DNA from: Cytophagales bacterium UBA2561
GTDB lineage: Bacteria; Bacteroidota; Bacteroidia; Cytophagales; Thermoflexibacteraceae
DNA length: 64,000 nt
Direction: 5' to 3'
Assembly (NCBI GenBank): GCA_002340355.1
Contig: DDLX01000028.1
Location: forward strand, 620,001 to 684,000
Positions 36,666-44,328 of the stretch are shown here, in pieces (positions within the stretch are counted from its first letter, which is position 1; every line of letters begins with the position of its first letter). The position numbers and the translations under genes were made by a program. The notes under the pieces were generated by a model. The model had not been told where the DNA came from. It worked only from the letters and a program-made list of their open reading frames with translations, and ran no database searches.

Positions 36666-37364
36666 TTAAGCATATTCACATTCTGCAAGCATTTTCCGTT
36701 GTCGAGTCCGTTTTTGTTTTTGCCCTTCATATATTTCGTTAAATGCTTGTAATCCTTCCATCGTTAAGGAAGAACGTAATACACTATAAATCAATTCTAA
36801 ATAATAATCAATTTGTTTTTCAGCAGATTTTTCTTTGAAAAAAACTTCAGCATCAGTGAGCCACGAATTGAACAAGATTAACATTCCATGAATTACCATA
36901 TCGTAATGCCCTTTAATGCGTTCTTCACGCAAATACCCCTTTGAACGTAGAAAATTAGCAATATCTGTACAGAGCTGTTTCCGTTTATGGAACTGAGCTT
37001 TAGAATCACGGCGAACTTCCTCAAATCGACGATTTAATTTGTTAAATTCTAAAAAAACAAAACGGTACTTGTGATAAACTGAAAGCAAAACTCGCATACT
37101 TCGGAGCATAAACTCAAAACGATAAACTTCCTTTTTGATATTACCAAATTGTTCGTCTAGTTCATTTTGCATCCGAATATAAAGTGAAAGAATAATATCA
37201 TCTTTTTTCGGAAAATGATACGTCAAATTACCATAACTAATTCCCAATTTATCGCTGATATTGCGACACGAAACAGAGTTAATTCCTTGATTATTAAACA
37301 GGAGCAAAGCTGTTTCAAGTATTTTATCTTTTGTTTTCATGGGTTTTCCGATTTGAGTATCCAT
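36666..37364 (-). CDS. TetR-family transcriptional regulator
   Basis: An N-terminal TetR helix-turn-helix is clear: KTKDKILETALLLFNNQGIN, SVSCRNISDKLGISYGNLTY and HFPKKDDIILSLY. A large helical ligand or dimer domain follows. A longer open frame reaches 37475, but the extra 37 residues look nothing like the family. I choose the ATG at 37362-37364, which has GGGAAGG about ten bases upstream; an ATG at 37338-37340 (MKTKDK) is also possible. The C-terminus is very basic (QKQKRTRQRKM). Likely targets are unknown. It is followed by lhgO on the same strand after 83 bases and preceded by the M16 peptidase. Confidence 0.85.
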   Translation of the reverse strand: MDTQIGKPMKTKDKILETALLLFNNQGINSVSCRNISDKLGISYGNLTYHFPKKDDIILSLYIRMQNELDEQFGNIKKEVYRFEFMLRSMRVLLSVYHKYRFVFLEFNKLNRRFEEVRRDSKAQFHKRKQLCTDIANFLRSKGYLREERIKGHYDMVIHGMLILFNSWLTDAEVFFKEKSAEKQIDYYLELIYSVLRSSLTMEGLQAFNEIYEGQKQKRTRQRKMLAECEYA

Positions 37365-37516
37365 TTGCGAACCTTCCCGATAGCAAGTTTCTGCCATATT
37401 TTCGATTGACTTGAACTCCTGACTTGTCCAAATATATTTAGTATAATCTAATCCCAAATATATAAAAATAAACACATATTTTGGAAATTGTTTTCCTTTT
37501 TTGCTAAAATTGAGAA

Positions 37517-38749
37517 CTATTTGGGTAGATAAGTTAGAAAACTAAGACGTTTTTCTTCGAACATTTCTTGGGCTATTTCTTGCAATTCTAGAGCTGTAAT
37601 TCGTTCAATTTTTTCGAAGGTTTCGTCCAAAGATTCAACCGTATTTTCATTCAAAATGCTACGTCCCATCATCAGCATTTCACTCAAATTATTTTCTTCG
37701 GACATTGCCAATTGTCCCATGACCTGCCGTTTGGTACGTTGCAATTGCATTACCCCAAGTGGTTTATTTTGAAGTTTTTGCAATTCTTTCATCACCAAGT
37801 TTTTACATCGTTCCAAAACGTGCTTATCTGTTCCAAAGTAAATCGAAAAAAGTCCTGTATCTTGGTAAGCAATATAATTGGCTTCAACCGAATACACCAA
37901 CCCAAACTTTTCTCGCAAAGTCATATTCAGGCGTGAAGTCATTCCAACACCACCCAACAAATTAATCAATAAAAAAAGTGGCAATCGTTTGGGGTGCTTC
38001 AATGGATAACCTATTGCTCCCATAATTTGGTGAGCTTGCGTAATCGACTTGGTTTCTGTCTTTTCAGAAGACTGATAATTCGTAAAAAGTTTTCGTAGGT
38101 GATTGGCTTGGAAAGTTGGTGTTTCAGCAAAATATTTTTCTGCCAATTTCCGAACTTTTGCAAGGGGTAAATTGGTCACGGCTGAAAAAACTAATTTATT
38201 GGTATCCAAATTATTACGAATAAAATCAAAAAAATGATTTTGTGTAAAATTTTGAATACTTTTCGAAGTTCCAAGAATATTTTTGCCAAGTGGGTGGTCT
38301 CCAAAAATTACCTCATCAAATTGGTCATAAATGGCATCGGCAGGATCATCGAAATACATTGCCATCTCTTCCAAAATTACGCCTCTTTCCTTTCGGATTT
38401 CCTTTTCGGGAAAAGTGGAATTAAAAGTAATATCGCTTAATAATTCGATGGCTTTCTCGAAATGAACACTCAAAACCGAAGCATGAAAATAGATTTTTTC
38501 TTTGGTGGTATAGGCATTCAAATCGCCACCTACGGCATCCAGTCGGTTCAGGATATGAAAGGCACGACGTTTTTTTGTCCCTTTAAATGCCATGTGTTCC
38601 CAAAAGTGTGCAAGTCCTTGTTCATCAGGGGTTTCGTCCCGACTTCCGATGTCTAACACAAAACCACAATGAGCCACTTTGGTATTTTTGACTTGTTTAT
38701 GAACTACCCTTATCCCATTGGATAAAGTGATTAATTCATAGTTTTTCAT
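37517..38749 (-). CDS. M16-family zinc metallopeptidase
   Basis: The 410-residue protein has the inverted zinc motif HFWEH (48-52) with the downstream Glu in KERGVILEEMAMYFDDP, so the active site is complete. The C-terminal half (about 190-400) is the second, inactive M16 domain (LLINLLGGVGMTSRLNMTLR, EKFGLVYSVEANYIAYQDTG). It has no signal peptide and is therefore likely cytoplasmic, like the family members related to mitochondrial processing peptidase. A TACCTTTG box (38854-38861, minus strand) may be the -7 element. The gene is preceded by 412 noncoding bases that hold the second MITE copy. Confidence 0.93.
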   Translation of the reverse strand: MKNYELITLSNGIRVVHKQVKNTKVAHCGFVLDIGSRDETPDEQGLAHFWEHMAFKGTKKRRAFHILNRLDAVGGDLNAYTTKEKIYFHASVLSVHFEKAIELLSDITFNSTFPEKEIRKERGVILEEMAMYFDDPADAIYDQFDEVIFGDHPLGKNILGTSKSIQNFTQNHFFDFIRNNLDTNKLVFSAVTNLPLAKVRKLAEKYFAETPTFQANHLRKLFTNYQSSEKTETKSITQAHQIMGAIGYPLKHPKRLPLFLLINLLGGVGMTSRLNMTLREKFGLVYSVEANYIAYQDTGLFSIYFGTDKHVLERCKNLVMKELQKLQNKPLGVMQLQRTKRQVMGQLAMSEENNLSEMLMMGRSILNENTVESLDETFEKIERITALELQEIAQEMFEEKRLSFLTYLPK

Positions 38750-38969
38750 ATAATTTTTATCAGTAATTAAGTCATCTGTATCGTCTAAGAAGATACGATG
38801 TGGAATTTTTTAAATACACCGAAAAGTTTGATTTTCAATGATTTAGTTTTTCGCAAAGGTACGGTTTTTTTAGGCATTTTTTGAGAACTAACTCCTGAAA
38901 TCCTTTCCGAAAATCTTGAAAAAATAATGAAATTTGTGTATTTCCGTAAAAATATATTTCTTTACTTAA

Positions 38970-39144
38970 GAGGTTGTTTAAGTTTTAACTAAAAAAATGA
39001 TTATCAAGTGTTTATATAAACTTCCATAAGGTAGGGTTTGCAAACCCTACCTTATGGAAATCGGCTATTTTGAGCAATGAAAGCTATTTCACTATTTGAA
39101 GTTTATTCCCTCAAGATATTTTTCAAAAATTTTTAAACAACCTC
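38970..39144. mobile_element. MITE-like element, copy 2 (175 bases)
   Basis: Terminal inverted repeats are GAGGTTGTTTAA and TTAAACAACCTC. The centre (39022-39059) is a perfect 38-base palindrome with arms TTCCATAAGGTAGGGTTTG and its complement. The whole element matches the reverse complement of 15292-15466. It contains no ORF and ends 18 bases before the DUF4258 start, at the left border of the accessory island. Confidence 0.8.
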
Positions 39145-39162
39145 TAATTGATTTGATTGAAA

Positions 39163-39404
39163 ATGTCAAAAATTGTTTTTTCTAATCATGCCTTGTTACG
39201 AATGGCTACTTATGGATTTTCCACAGAAACCATTATCCAAATTATTGAAAATCCAGAGATGATATTGTCATTTATCAATCATTATTTGAAAAGACGAATG
39301 GAAAAAAATACCTCATTCGAGTGATCACAAAAAACTTGAAAATGAAGAAATTAGTCATTACTGTTTACCGAACTTCACGAATAAAAAAATACAGCACATC
39401 ATGA
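39163..39404 (+). pseudogene. DUF4258-type protein, frameshifted
   Basis: The start MSKIVFSNHALLRMATYGFS is followed by TIIQIIENPEMI. At about 39256-39262 the family-like reading moves to the next frame: DDIVIYQSLFEKTNGKKYLI, then VITVYRTSRIKKYSTS and a stop at 39402-39404. Joined, this is a DUF4258 protein (a small RelE-superfamily-like fold, His near the N-terminus, C-terminal TVYRTSRIxKY). The first frame alone ends early. The stop overlaps the ATG of the DUF2283 gene (39401-39403), a typical adjacent pair. I infer a toxin-antitoxin-like unit inactivated by one indel, or a sequencing error. Confidence 0.65.
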
Positions 39405-39619
39405 AAATTCAATATGATTCTGAAACTGATATTTTATTACTCATTTTCTCAAAAAATCCTCCCGTAGAGGCTGATATTTTGGAAGATAATGAGCATTTTA
39501 TTTGGCACTATGATTCAGAAAATCAGCCTGTTCAACTCGAAATTTTACAAGCCTCGCAACACGTAGAAAATATAAATCAAATGATTTTTGAGGTTGTTCC
39601 GAATTCCAGTAAAAAGTGA
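39401..39619 (+). CDS. DUF2283-family protein
   Basis: This 72-residue acidic protein starts MKIQYDSETDILLLIFSKNP, the hallmark of DUF2283. The middle strand LEDNEHFIWHYDSENQPVQL and LEILQASQHVE complete the small beta-alpha domain. Members are often encoded right after a DUF4258 gene, as here with a 4-base ATGA overlap, and are thought to be the antitoxin-like partner. Function is not proven. Confidence 0.75.
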   Translation: MKIQYDSETDILLLIFSKNPPVEADILEDNEHFIWHYDSENQPVQLEILQASQHVENINQMIFEVVPNSSKK

Positions 39620-39663
39620 TAACTTGAGGAAATTTTTGAAATTCACTTTCTAAACAACAAACT

Positions 39664-39948
39664 ATGACCCAAGCTCAAAGGAAAGTTCTCGAAGAAGCCT
39701 TAAAGCTAAAAATTGAGAAATTAGCCACCTTGTACAAGGAAGAAATCATTACGGCAAACATCAAAGTAAAATTTGAGATGAAAAAACGCATCTCCGAACT
39801 GGAACGGGAAATCAAGGAAATCGAAAAAAAATTAGGTAAAACTGAAAAATCGACTGTTGAAAATCAATCCGAAAAATCAGGGCGTATAATTCATGCTAAG
39901 AATTATTTTGAGAACATTGAAAATATCGAAAATCTCAACCTTAATTAA
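39664..39948 (+). CDS. Small coiled-coil protein with C-terminal NYFE motif
   Basis: The 94-residue, mostly helical protein is charged and has heptad-like spacing between about residues 8 and 60 (EEALKLKIEKLATLYKEEII, MKKRISELEREIKEIEKKLG). After a Ser/Glu linker it ends with HAKNYFENIENIENLNLN. Nearly the same motif begins the next protein (QAENYFEHIGTIQTANF). Matching motifs on adjacent proteins suggest mutual recognition. It starts the three-gene cluster 39664-42319, with only 17 bases to the next gene. I do not recognise the family. Confidence 0.7.
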   Translation: MTQAQRKVLEEALKLKIEKLATLYKEEIITANIKVKFEMKKRISELEREIKEIEKKLGKTEKSTVENQSEKSGRIIHAKNYFENIENIENLNLN

Positions 39949-39965
39949 ATCCTTCAAATCCAAAA

Positions 39966-40655
39966 ATGAAAAATATCCAAGCCGAAAATTATTTTGAACA
40001 CATCGGTACGATTCAAACGGCTAATTTCTTTTATACCGAAAGAGATACCGAATATTTGTATTTATTGGTCTTAACCAGTAAAAAGGCTGATTTTACAAAT
40101 ACTGAAAATATTCCGTTGGAACGTTATGACGCAACGTTGGAAAAGTGGCAAGTGTATCAAAATCAAACCATTTACAAGGTGTTGGAAGATTTTAAAAATA
40201 AATCCTCTATTAGTTTGTTGGTTTATTTTGTCGATAAAAATATTATTGAAGCCAATGATTTGGAAGATGAAGTTGAGCCTTTGACCAAAAATTTTATCTT
40301 GATTGCCGATACTTTTTCACTACAATTTTCTGAAAATCAAAATTTTGCAAGACTTTTTGATACCAAAGACCAACAAAAAATCGGAGGGTGTTTGATTCCG
40401 ATTTGTATCGAATATGCCGAAAATCAACGTAACTTTGCTCAAACTCAAGTTCAGCAGACCTTCAAACGGCTAACAAAGGCATGGGGAACAGAGTTTTACA
40501 AGTCGTATGCTCATGTCGAGTTGGATATTCCCAACAAAACACATTTTTTTAGACGGCTCGCAAACATTGCCTACTTCAAAGGCATTAAAGAAAAAGAAAC
40601 CATGAAAAAGTTTGAAGCACAAGCCAAACGATTTCAGAACCCAACAAGACCCTAA
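39966..40655 (+). CDS. Unrecognised protein with N-terminal NYFE motif, MinD-TPR cluster
   Basis: The 229-residue protein begins MKNIQAENYFEHIGTIQTAN, sharing the A-x-NYFE-x-I pattern with the end of the preceding protein. The rest forms one compact domain of about 200 residues. It has strands LYLLVLTSK and SISLLVYFVDK, a central IGGCLIPICIEYAENQRNFA and a helical end (THFFRRLANIAYFKGIKEKE). It has no membrane segment. I do not recognise it. Its position before a MinD-like ATPase with TPRs suggests it is the effector or adaptor of a three-component system. The next gene follows after 38 bases. Confidence 0.7.
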   Translation: MKNIQAENYFEHIGTIQTANFFYTERDTEYLYLLVLTSKKADFTNTENIPLERYDATLEKWQVYQNQTIYKVLEDFKNKSSISLLVYFVDKNIIEANDLEDEVEPLTKNFILIADTFSLQFSENQNFARLFDTKDQQKIGGCLIPICIEYAENQRNFAQTQVQQTFKRLTKAWGTEFYKSYAHVELDIPNKTHFFRRLANIAYFKGIKEKETMKKFEAQAKRFQNPTRP

Positions 40656-40693
40656 TCACTGCATTACAACCCAAATAAAATCCTACTAAAACC

Positions 40694-42319
40694 ATGATCT
40701 TTACCTTTTATTCCTACAAAGGCGGCGTTGGTAGAACCCACCTTTTGGCAAATTTGGCGGCGTATTTATGTTATTACAAAAACCGCAAAATCTTGTTGAT
40801 AGATTGGGATTTGGAGGCACCAGGATTGCATTTTTATTTTGATAAAACGACCCAGCAAATTACCTCTAAAGGATTGATGGATTTGCTCAATAAACATATC
40901 GAAGTATTTAAAAATCATGAAAAAGAAACCCTAAACGAAGATGATTTTTTTAATCCATTAGAACAAACCAAAGAAAATTACATCCAAAATCTGAAAAATT
41001 CCGAAAATGGTGGCAAAATTGACCTCATGCCTGCCATCGAATATAATGACGGCTATCATACTGAAATTGAGGAATTTGACTGGATAAAAGCCTATGACCA
41101 ATTTTACATCGGCTCGTATTTACTATGGCTCAAAGAAAAACTCAAACGAAAATATGATTATGTCTTGATTGACAGCCGAACAGGATTTAATGATTATTCG
41201 GGCATTTGTAATGTGCTGATGCCAGATATGAATTTTATTTTGGTCGCACCAAATGACCAGAATTTTGAAGGGGCAAAAAAAATGATGCACCGAATTATTA
41301 ATGCCGAATTTACCCAAAGTGAACGCCGTAAACCCTTTGTTTTGCCGATTTTATCAAGGCTGGACGATAATGCCAATTTTGAAAAAGCAGACGAATGGCG
41401 TTCCAAATTTGCCGAGACCTTTGCCTTTGTCATTCCCAAATTGGATGACGATTTGAAGGCATTTACCAAAGAAATTTTGGAGTTACTTTCTGCCCAAACC
41501 ATACAGCCATACAATAGTGCGTTTAGTTTGGGTGAAAAAGTGTATTTTAATGAAAATGCCAGACCACTTCCACCCAGTTCTAAGTTGGAAAATATCGAAA
41601 ATATTGCCCTCAATTTTCTGGAAGAAATGAATACGGAAGGTGAAATTAATATCAATAAATTGATTGGTAATAAAATGATTCCCAAATATTTACGACAAAT
41701 TAAAGAAAATCCAGACGATGATGAAGCACTTTTTCAATTGGGATTAGCTTTTTATGAATTGAAAAACTACAAAGAGGCAGAAAAATATTGGTTAAAAACA
41801 GTTGACATTAACCCAAATTATTATAAAGCATGGGGAAATTTAGGAAATTTGTATCAAAACGAATTCAAAGATTATGAAAAAGCAAAAAAATTATATGCTA
41901 AAGTGCTTGAAATAAATCCAAATGATGCCATAGCCTACTTCAACTTAGGGAATTTGTATGCCAAAGTTTTTCACGATTACGACAAGTCAGAAGAAGCCTA
42001 TTTGAAAGCAGTCGAAATTAAACCTGATTTTCACAGAACTTGGTATAATTTGGGACTTTTGTATGTTCATAAAACTAATTTAGATAAAGCAAAAAAATGT
42101 TTTAACGAAGTCCTTAAAATCAAATCTGATTCGGCACATACACTATTCAACCTAGCTTGTGTTTCTAGCTTAGAAGAGAATAAACCCGAAGTCTTAAATT
42201 ATCTCCAAAAAGCCATCGAATTAAATCCAGAATCTAAAAAATATGCTTCAAAAGATACTGATTTTGAATGGCTTTGGGACGATGCGGATTTTTTGGCATT
42301 GGTGCAGGCAGACGACTAA
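40694..42319 (+). CDS. MinD/ParA-like ATPase fused to TPR repeats
   Basis: This 541-residue protein begins with a deviant Walker A, FTFYSYKGGVGRTHLLANLA (residues 3-22, KGGVGRT). A MinD-type Walker A' neighbourhood DWDLEAPGLHFYF and the Walker B-like YDYVLIDSRTGFNDYSG follow. The switch region LVAPNDQNFEGAKKMMHRII is also present. From about 335 onward there are five or six tetratricopeptide repeats (ALFQLGLAFYELKNYKEAEK, YKAWGNLGNLYQNEFKDYEK and more). KGGVGRT-TPR proteins are known from bacterial conflict-type gene clusters, where they are thought to act as NTP-dependent switches. That role here is an inference. It is the last gene of the cluster and ends just before a perfect palindrome. 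Confidence 0.85.
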   Translation: MIFTFYSYKGGVGRTHLLANLAAYLCYYKNRKILLIDWDLEAPGLHFYFDKTTQQITSKGLMDLLNKHIEVFKNHEKETLNEDDFFNPLEQTKENYIQNLKNSENGGKIDLMPAIEYNDGYHTEIEEFDWIKAYDQFYIGSYLLWLKEKLKRKYDYVLIDSRTGFNDYSGICNVLMPDMNFILVAPNDQNFEGAKKMMHRIINAEFTQSERRKPFVLPILSRLDDNANFEKADEWRSKFAETFAFVIPKLDDDLKAFTKEILELLSAQTIQPYNSAFSLGEKVYFNENARPLPPSSKLENIENIALNFLEEMNTEGEININKLIGNKMIPKYLRQIKENPDDDEALFQLGLAFYELKNYKEAEKYWLKTVDINPNYYKAWGNLGNLYQNEFKDYEKAKKLYAKVLEINPNDAIAYFNLGNLYAKVFHDYDKSEEAYLKAVEIKPDFHRTWYNLGLLYVHKTNLDKAKKCFNEVLKIKSDSAHTLFNLACVSSLEENKPEVLNYLQKAIELNPESKKYASKDTDFEWLWDDADFLALVQADD

Positions 42320-42349
42320 ACCTATAAGGTTTTCGAAAACCTTATAGGT
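42320..42349. repeat. Perfect palindrome, ACCTATAAGG type
   Basis: Arms ACCTATAAGGTTTTC and GAAAACCTTATAGGT form a perfect 30-base palindrome. It begins inside the three bases after the MinD-TPR stop, and its right end supplies the TCTG that may be the -33 element of the following toxin-antitoxin promoter. Confidence 0.85.
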
Positions 42350-42379
42350 CTGGAAATGAGTATTTTATCGGTATATTTG
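42349..42379 (+). promoter_or_regulatory. Promoter of the YefM/YoeB-type locus
   Basis: TCTG (42349-42352), a 19-base spacer and TATATTTG (42372-42379) match the Bacteroidota pattern TTTG-N19-TAnnTTTG with one mismatch. The ATG follows 17 bases later. In the duplicate at 46827-46857 the first element is a perfect TTTG. Confidence 0.7.
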
Positions 42380-42396
42380 TAAAAAAAGAAATAATT

Positions 42397-42660
42397 ATGC
42401 AAACAATTCCTTATGCCCAAGTCCAAGTAAATTTGGCGGAAATTATCGGGCAAATTATCTCCAAAAATGAACGGATTAAAGTCGCAGGCGAAACGGGTTC
42501 GGTGGTTATCCTTTCCGAATCCGACTGGAATGCGCTTTCCGAAACCTTACGACTTTTACAAGATGAAATTTCATTAAAATCCCTTTTGGAAGGGCATCAA
42601 GCTCGACAAGAAGGCAAATCTATTGGCAAACCCGCAACCGAAATTTTCGATGAATTATAA
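42397..42660 (+). CDS. Phd/YefM-family antitoxin
   Basis: The 87-residue protein has the standard Phd/YefM DNA-binding half: QTIPYAQVQVNLAEIIGQI, ERIKVAGETGSVVILSESDW and NALSETLRLL. Its C-terminal toxin-binding helix region is EGKSIGKPATEIFDEL. It neutralises the following YoeB-like toxin and should repress its own promoter. It overlaps the toxin start by 11 bases. A promoter with the TATATTTG box lies directly in front. An internally deleted duplicate is present at 46876. Confidence 0.9.
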   Translation: MQTIPYAQVQVNLAEIIGQIISKNERIKVAGETGSVVILSESDWNALSETLRLLQDEISLKSLLEGHQARQEGKSIGKPATEIFDEL

Positions 42661-42925
42661 ATTATTTTTCCTCAAACAAGCCGAAGAAGATTTACAAGAA
42701 TTTCGGAAAAAAGACAAAAAAAGTTATTTGAAATGTTTTGATTTAGTGTGGAATACGATGCAAAATCCACATCAAGGAATTGGAAAACCTGAACGTTTGA
42801 AGTTCTTTGAAGAGGAAGTGTACAGTCGCCGAGTCAATCAAAAAGACCGTATGATTTATACAATTTACGAAGATGATAAAGAAGTTGATGTTTCTTCATT
42901 CAAAGGACATTACGGCGATACATAA
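42650..42925 (+). CDS. YoeB-type mRNA interferase toxin
   Basis: The 91-residue protein begins MNYKLFFLKQAEEDLQEFRK and carries the family core LVWNTMQNPHQGIGKPERL. It continues with FFEEEVYSRRVNQKDRMIYT and ends VDVSSFKGHYGD. The Glu/Arg/His set expected for ribosome-dependent RNA cleavage is present. An upstream TTG would add nine residues, but the ATG at 42650 overlapping the antitoxin stop (11 bases) is the usual arrangement. Together with 42397-42660 it forms a complete YefM-YoeB-type module flanked by ACCTATAAG palindromes. Confidence 0.9.
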   Translation: MNYKLFFLKQAEEDLQEFRKKDKKSYLKCFDLVWNTMQNPHQGIGKPERLKFFEEEVYSRRVNQKDRMIYTIYEDDKEVDVSSFKGHYGDT

Positions 42926-42931
42926 ACGAGT

Positions 42932-42964
42932 AAACCTATAAGATTTTAAAAACCTTATAGATTT
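42932..42964. repeat. Imperfect palindrome, ACCTATAAG type
   Basis: Arms AAACCTATAAGATTTT and AAAACCTTATAGATTT. It lies between the convergent toxin gene and module gene B1, and could terminate both. The same variant follows the deleted toxin-antitoxin copy at 47056-47089. Confidence 0.8.
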
Positions 42965-42977
42965 GGGAATGAGTATT

Positions 42978-43448
42978 TTAGAACATTTCTTCGACAGGAA
43001 GTTCGGTATGCTGATAAAAATCAGGCATTTCTTCAATTGGTTCAAATTGTGTTTTTAACCACCCAAAAAACTGATTGACAGCCTTATCAAATTTTGGATG
43101 TTTCCGTTCCAAATCTTCAAAAAAATCAGGGTTATAATAAAATCGTACTCGATGAAAATCCACTTTATCACCAAAATAACTAAAAGTTATGGCTTCAGTA
43201 TCAGTAGTTTGTAGGCGATATTTGGTTTTCTTATTTTCTGTCCATTCGTTCCAACTGAGTTGCGTATTGGGTAAAGTAATAAACCTTGCATAAATTTCCT
43301 CTTTTTCTTGTACCAAAAAATCTAACGCAATGGGCATACGTTCATATTGAATCGAATCATCTAAAAATATAAATCCTTGTTGATGTAGATAATTTTCAAT
43401 GTCTTGGAGATGTTTTTTTTGTAGATATAAATTAACTTGCTGTCCCAT
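42978..43448 (-). CDS. Module gene B, copy 1 (unrecognised)
   Basis: This 156-residue protein is one of three paralogues in the window (also 43831-44328 and 46261-46773). Shared features are the start QVNLYLQKKHLQDIENYLHQ, then GFIFLDD near 26-32. An aromatic-rich middle includes DKVDFHRVRFYYNPDFF. The C-terminal signature FDKAVNQFFGWLKTQFEPIE is followed by a short DFYQH segment. It has no signal peptide or membrane segment. Its ATG shares one base with the stop of module gene A1 (TAATG), so the two are translationally coupled. I do not recognise the family. The start resembles small cytosolic proteins that pack a helix against a sheet. Confidence 0.75.
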   Translation of the reverse strand: MGQQVNLYLQKKHLQDIENYLHQQGFIFLDDSIQYERMPIALDFLVQEKEEIYARFITLPNTQLSWNEWTENKKTKYRLQTTDTEAITFSYFGDKVDFHRVRFYYNPDFFEDLERKHPKFDKAVNQFFGWLKTQFEPIEEMPDFYQHTELPVEEMF

Positions 43449-43792
43449 TATTTATCAAGATTATAATTTTCGTAATCAATAAATGTAACTTTAATATCGG
43501 TATGTTCTTCAATATCTTCGATGGCTTCTTGTTCTCGTTTTACGGGTGTCCCATCTTGATTTGTTTTTCCAACTTGAATAATCTTTAGGAAATTAAAGGG
43601 ACGCTTCTTTTTGTAAACACCAACATCTACCACTCAACTTTTTTTGTTATACTTACTATTTGGTGTAAAAATAGGAACTTCTGTTTCTACTCTGACAGGC
43701 TTATTTTGATATTCTGCTTCTGCCTTACGCCTTTCTTCATTTTGTACTTCCTGATGCTTTTCTGAACCTTTTTTGCCGTGTTTGTTTGCCAT
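43448..43792 (-). pseudogene. Module gene A, copy 1, with in-frame TGA
   Basis: The reading frame from ATG 43790-43792 encodes MANKHGKKGSEKHQEVQNEE, then VRVETEVPIFTPNSKYN. A TGA at 43634-43636 follows, and the frame then continues VVDVGVYKKKRPFNFLKIIQ and VGKTNQDGTPVKREQEAIED to the stop at 43448-43450. This matches A2 (44306-44674) over its length, so 114 codons form one gene interrupted by a single nonsense codon. A GTG right after the TGA could restart translation, giving 61 residues. It is coupled to B1. The lesion may be real or an error. Confidence 0.7.
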
Positions 43793-43830
43793 GAGTTTAG
43801 ATTTTCACAAAAATGCTATTTTTTTGGTAA

Positions 43831-44328
43831 TCAATATTTTATATAAGCATTTTCCGATTTCGGAAAATCTGGATTATGATAAAATTCAGGACTATGAGGC
43901 ACGGACGAAAATTCTGTTTTCAACCACTCGAAAAACTCATCTACCATCTTTCCAAATGCTGGATTTTTATCTAAGATTTCACCATTTTTGACGTAAGTCG
44001 GGCAGTAATAAAAACTAAAAAAGAATAATTCATCTTCCTCCAAATACCCTCCTATTCGAGGCTCAATCACTTCCATGTCCGCACCCGAAACACGGTATTT
44101 CATTTTTCCATTTTCTTCCCAAGAATGATAATCCAGATGAGTATCAGGCAACACCGCATAATGCGCCCACCATCCTTCTGCCGTAAAAATTATTGGTGTG
44201 TAAACAGGTTCGGGTTTTTCTGTGATTTCATTGGCAACAAACAAAAATCCTCTTTCTCGTAGATGAGCCGTAATTTTATCAATATCTTCTTGTCGAATGT
44301 ATAAATTAACGCATTTTCCTATCATCAT
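43831..44328 (-). CDS. Module gene B, copy 2 (unrecognised)
   Basis: The 165-residue paralogue of B1 and B3 reads KCVNLYIRQEDIDKITAHLR, then ERGFLFVANE. The middle has YHSWEENGKMKYRVSGADME and FFFSFYYCPTYVKNGE. The end signature is FGKMVDEFFEWLKTEFSSVP with SPEFYHNPDF. Compared with B1, the order of conserved positions is the same: an early YL/YI strand, GFxFV/L, a W followed by KxKYR, FYYxP, and FFxWLKTxF. It overlaps A2 by 23 bases, so translation is coupled. Function unknown. Confidence 0.75.
   Translation of the reverse strand: MMIGKCVNLYIRQEDIDKITAHLRERGFLFVANEITEKPEPVYTPIIFTAEGWWAHYAVLPDTHLDYHSWEENGKMKYRVSGADMEVIEPRIGGYLEEDELFFFSFYYCPTYVKNGEILDKNPAFGKMVDEFFEWLKTEFSSVPHSPEFYHNPDFPKSENAYIKY

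Noticed and set aside
37365..37475. Longer N-terminus of the TetR regulator
   Set aside because: The extra residues are unlike the family, and a ribosome-binding-like GGGAAGG lies just before the internal ATG at 37364.
42623..42649. TTG start adding nine residues to the YoeB-type toxin
   Set aside because: The ATG at 42650 begins exactly at the conserved family start and overlaps the antitoxin stop as usual.
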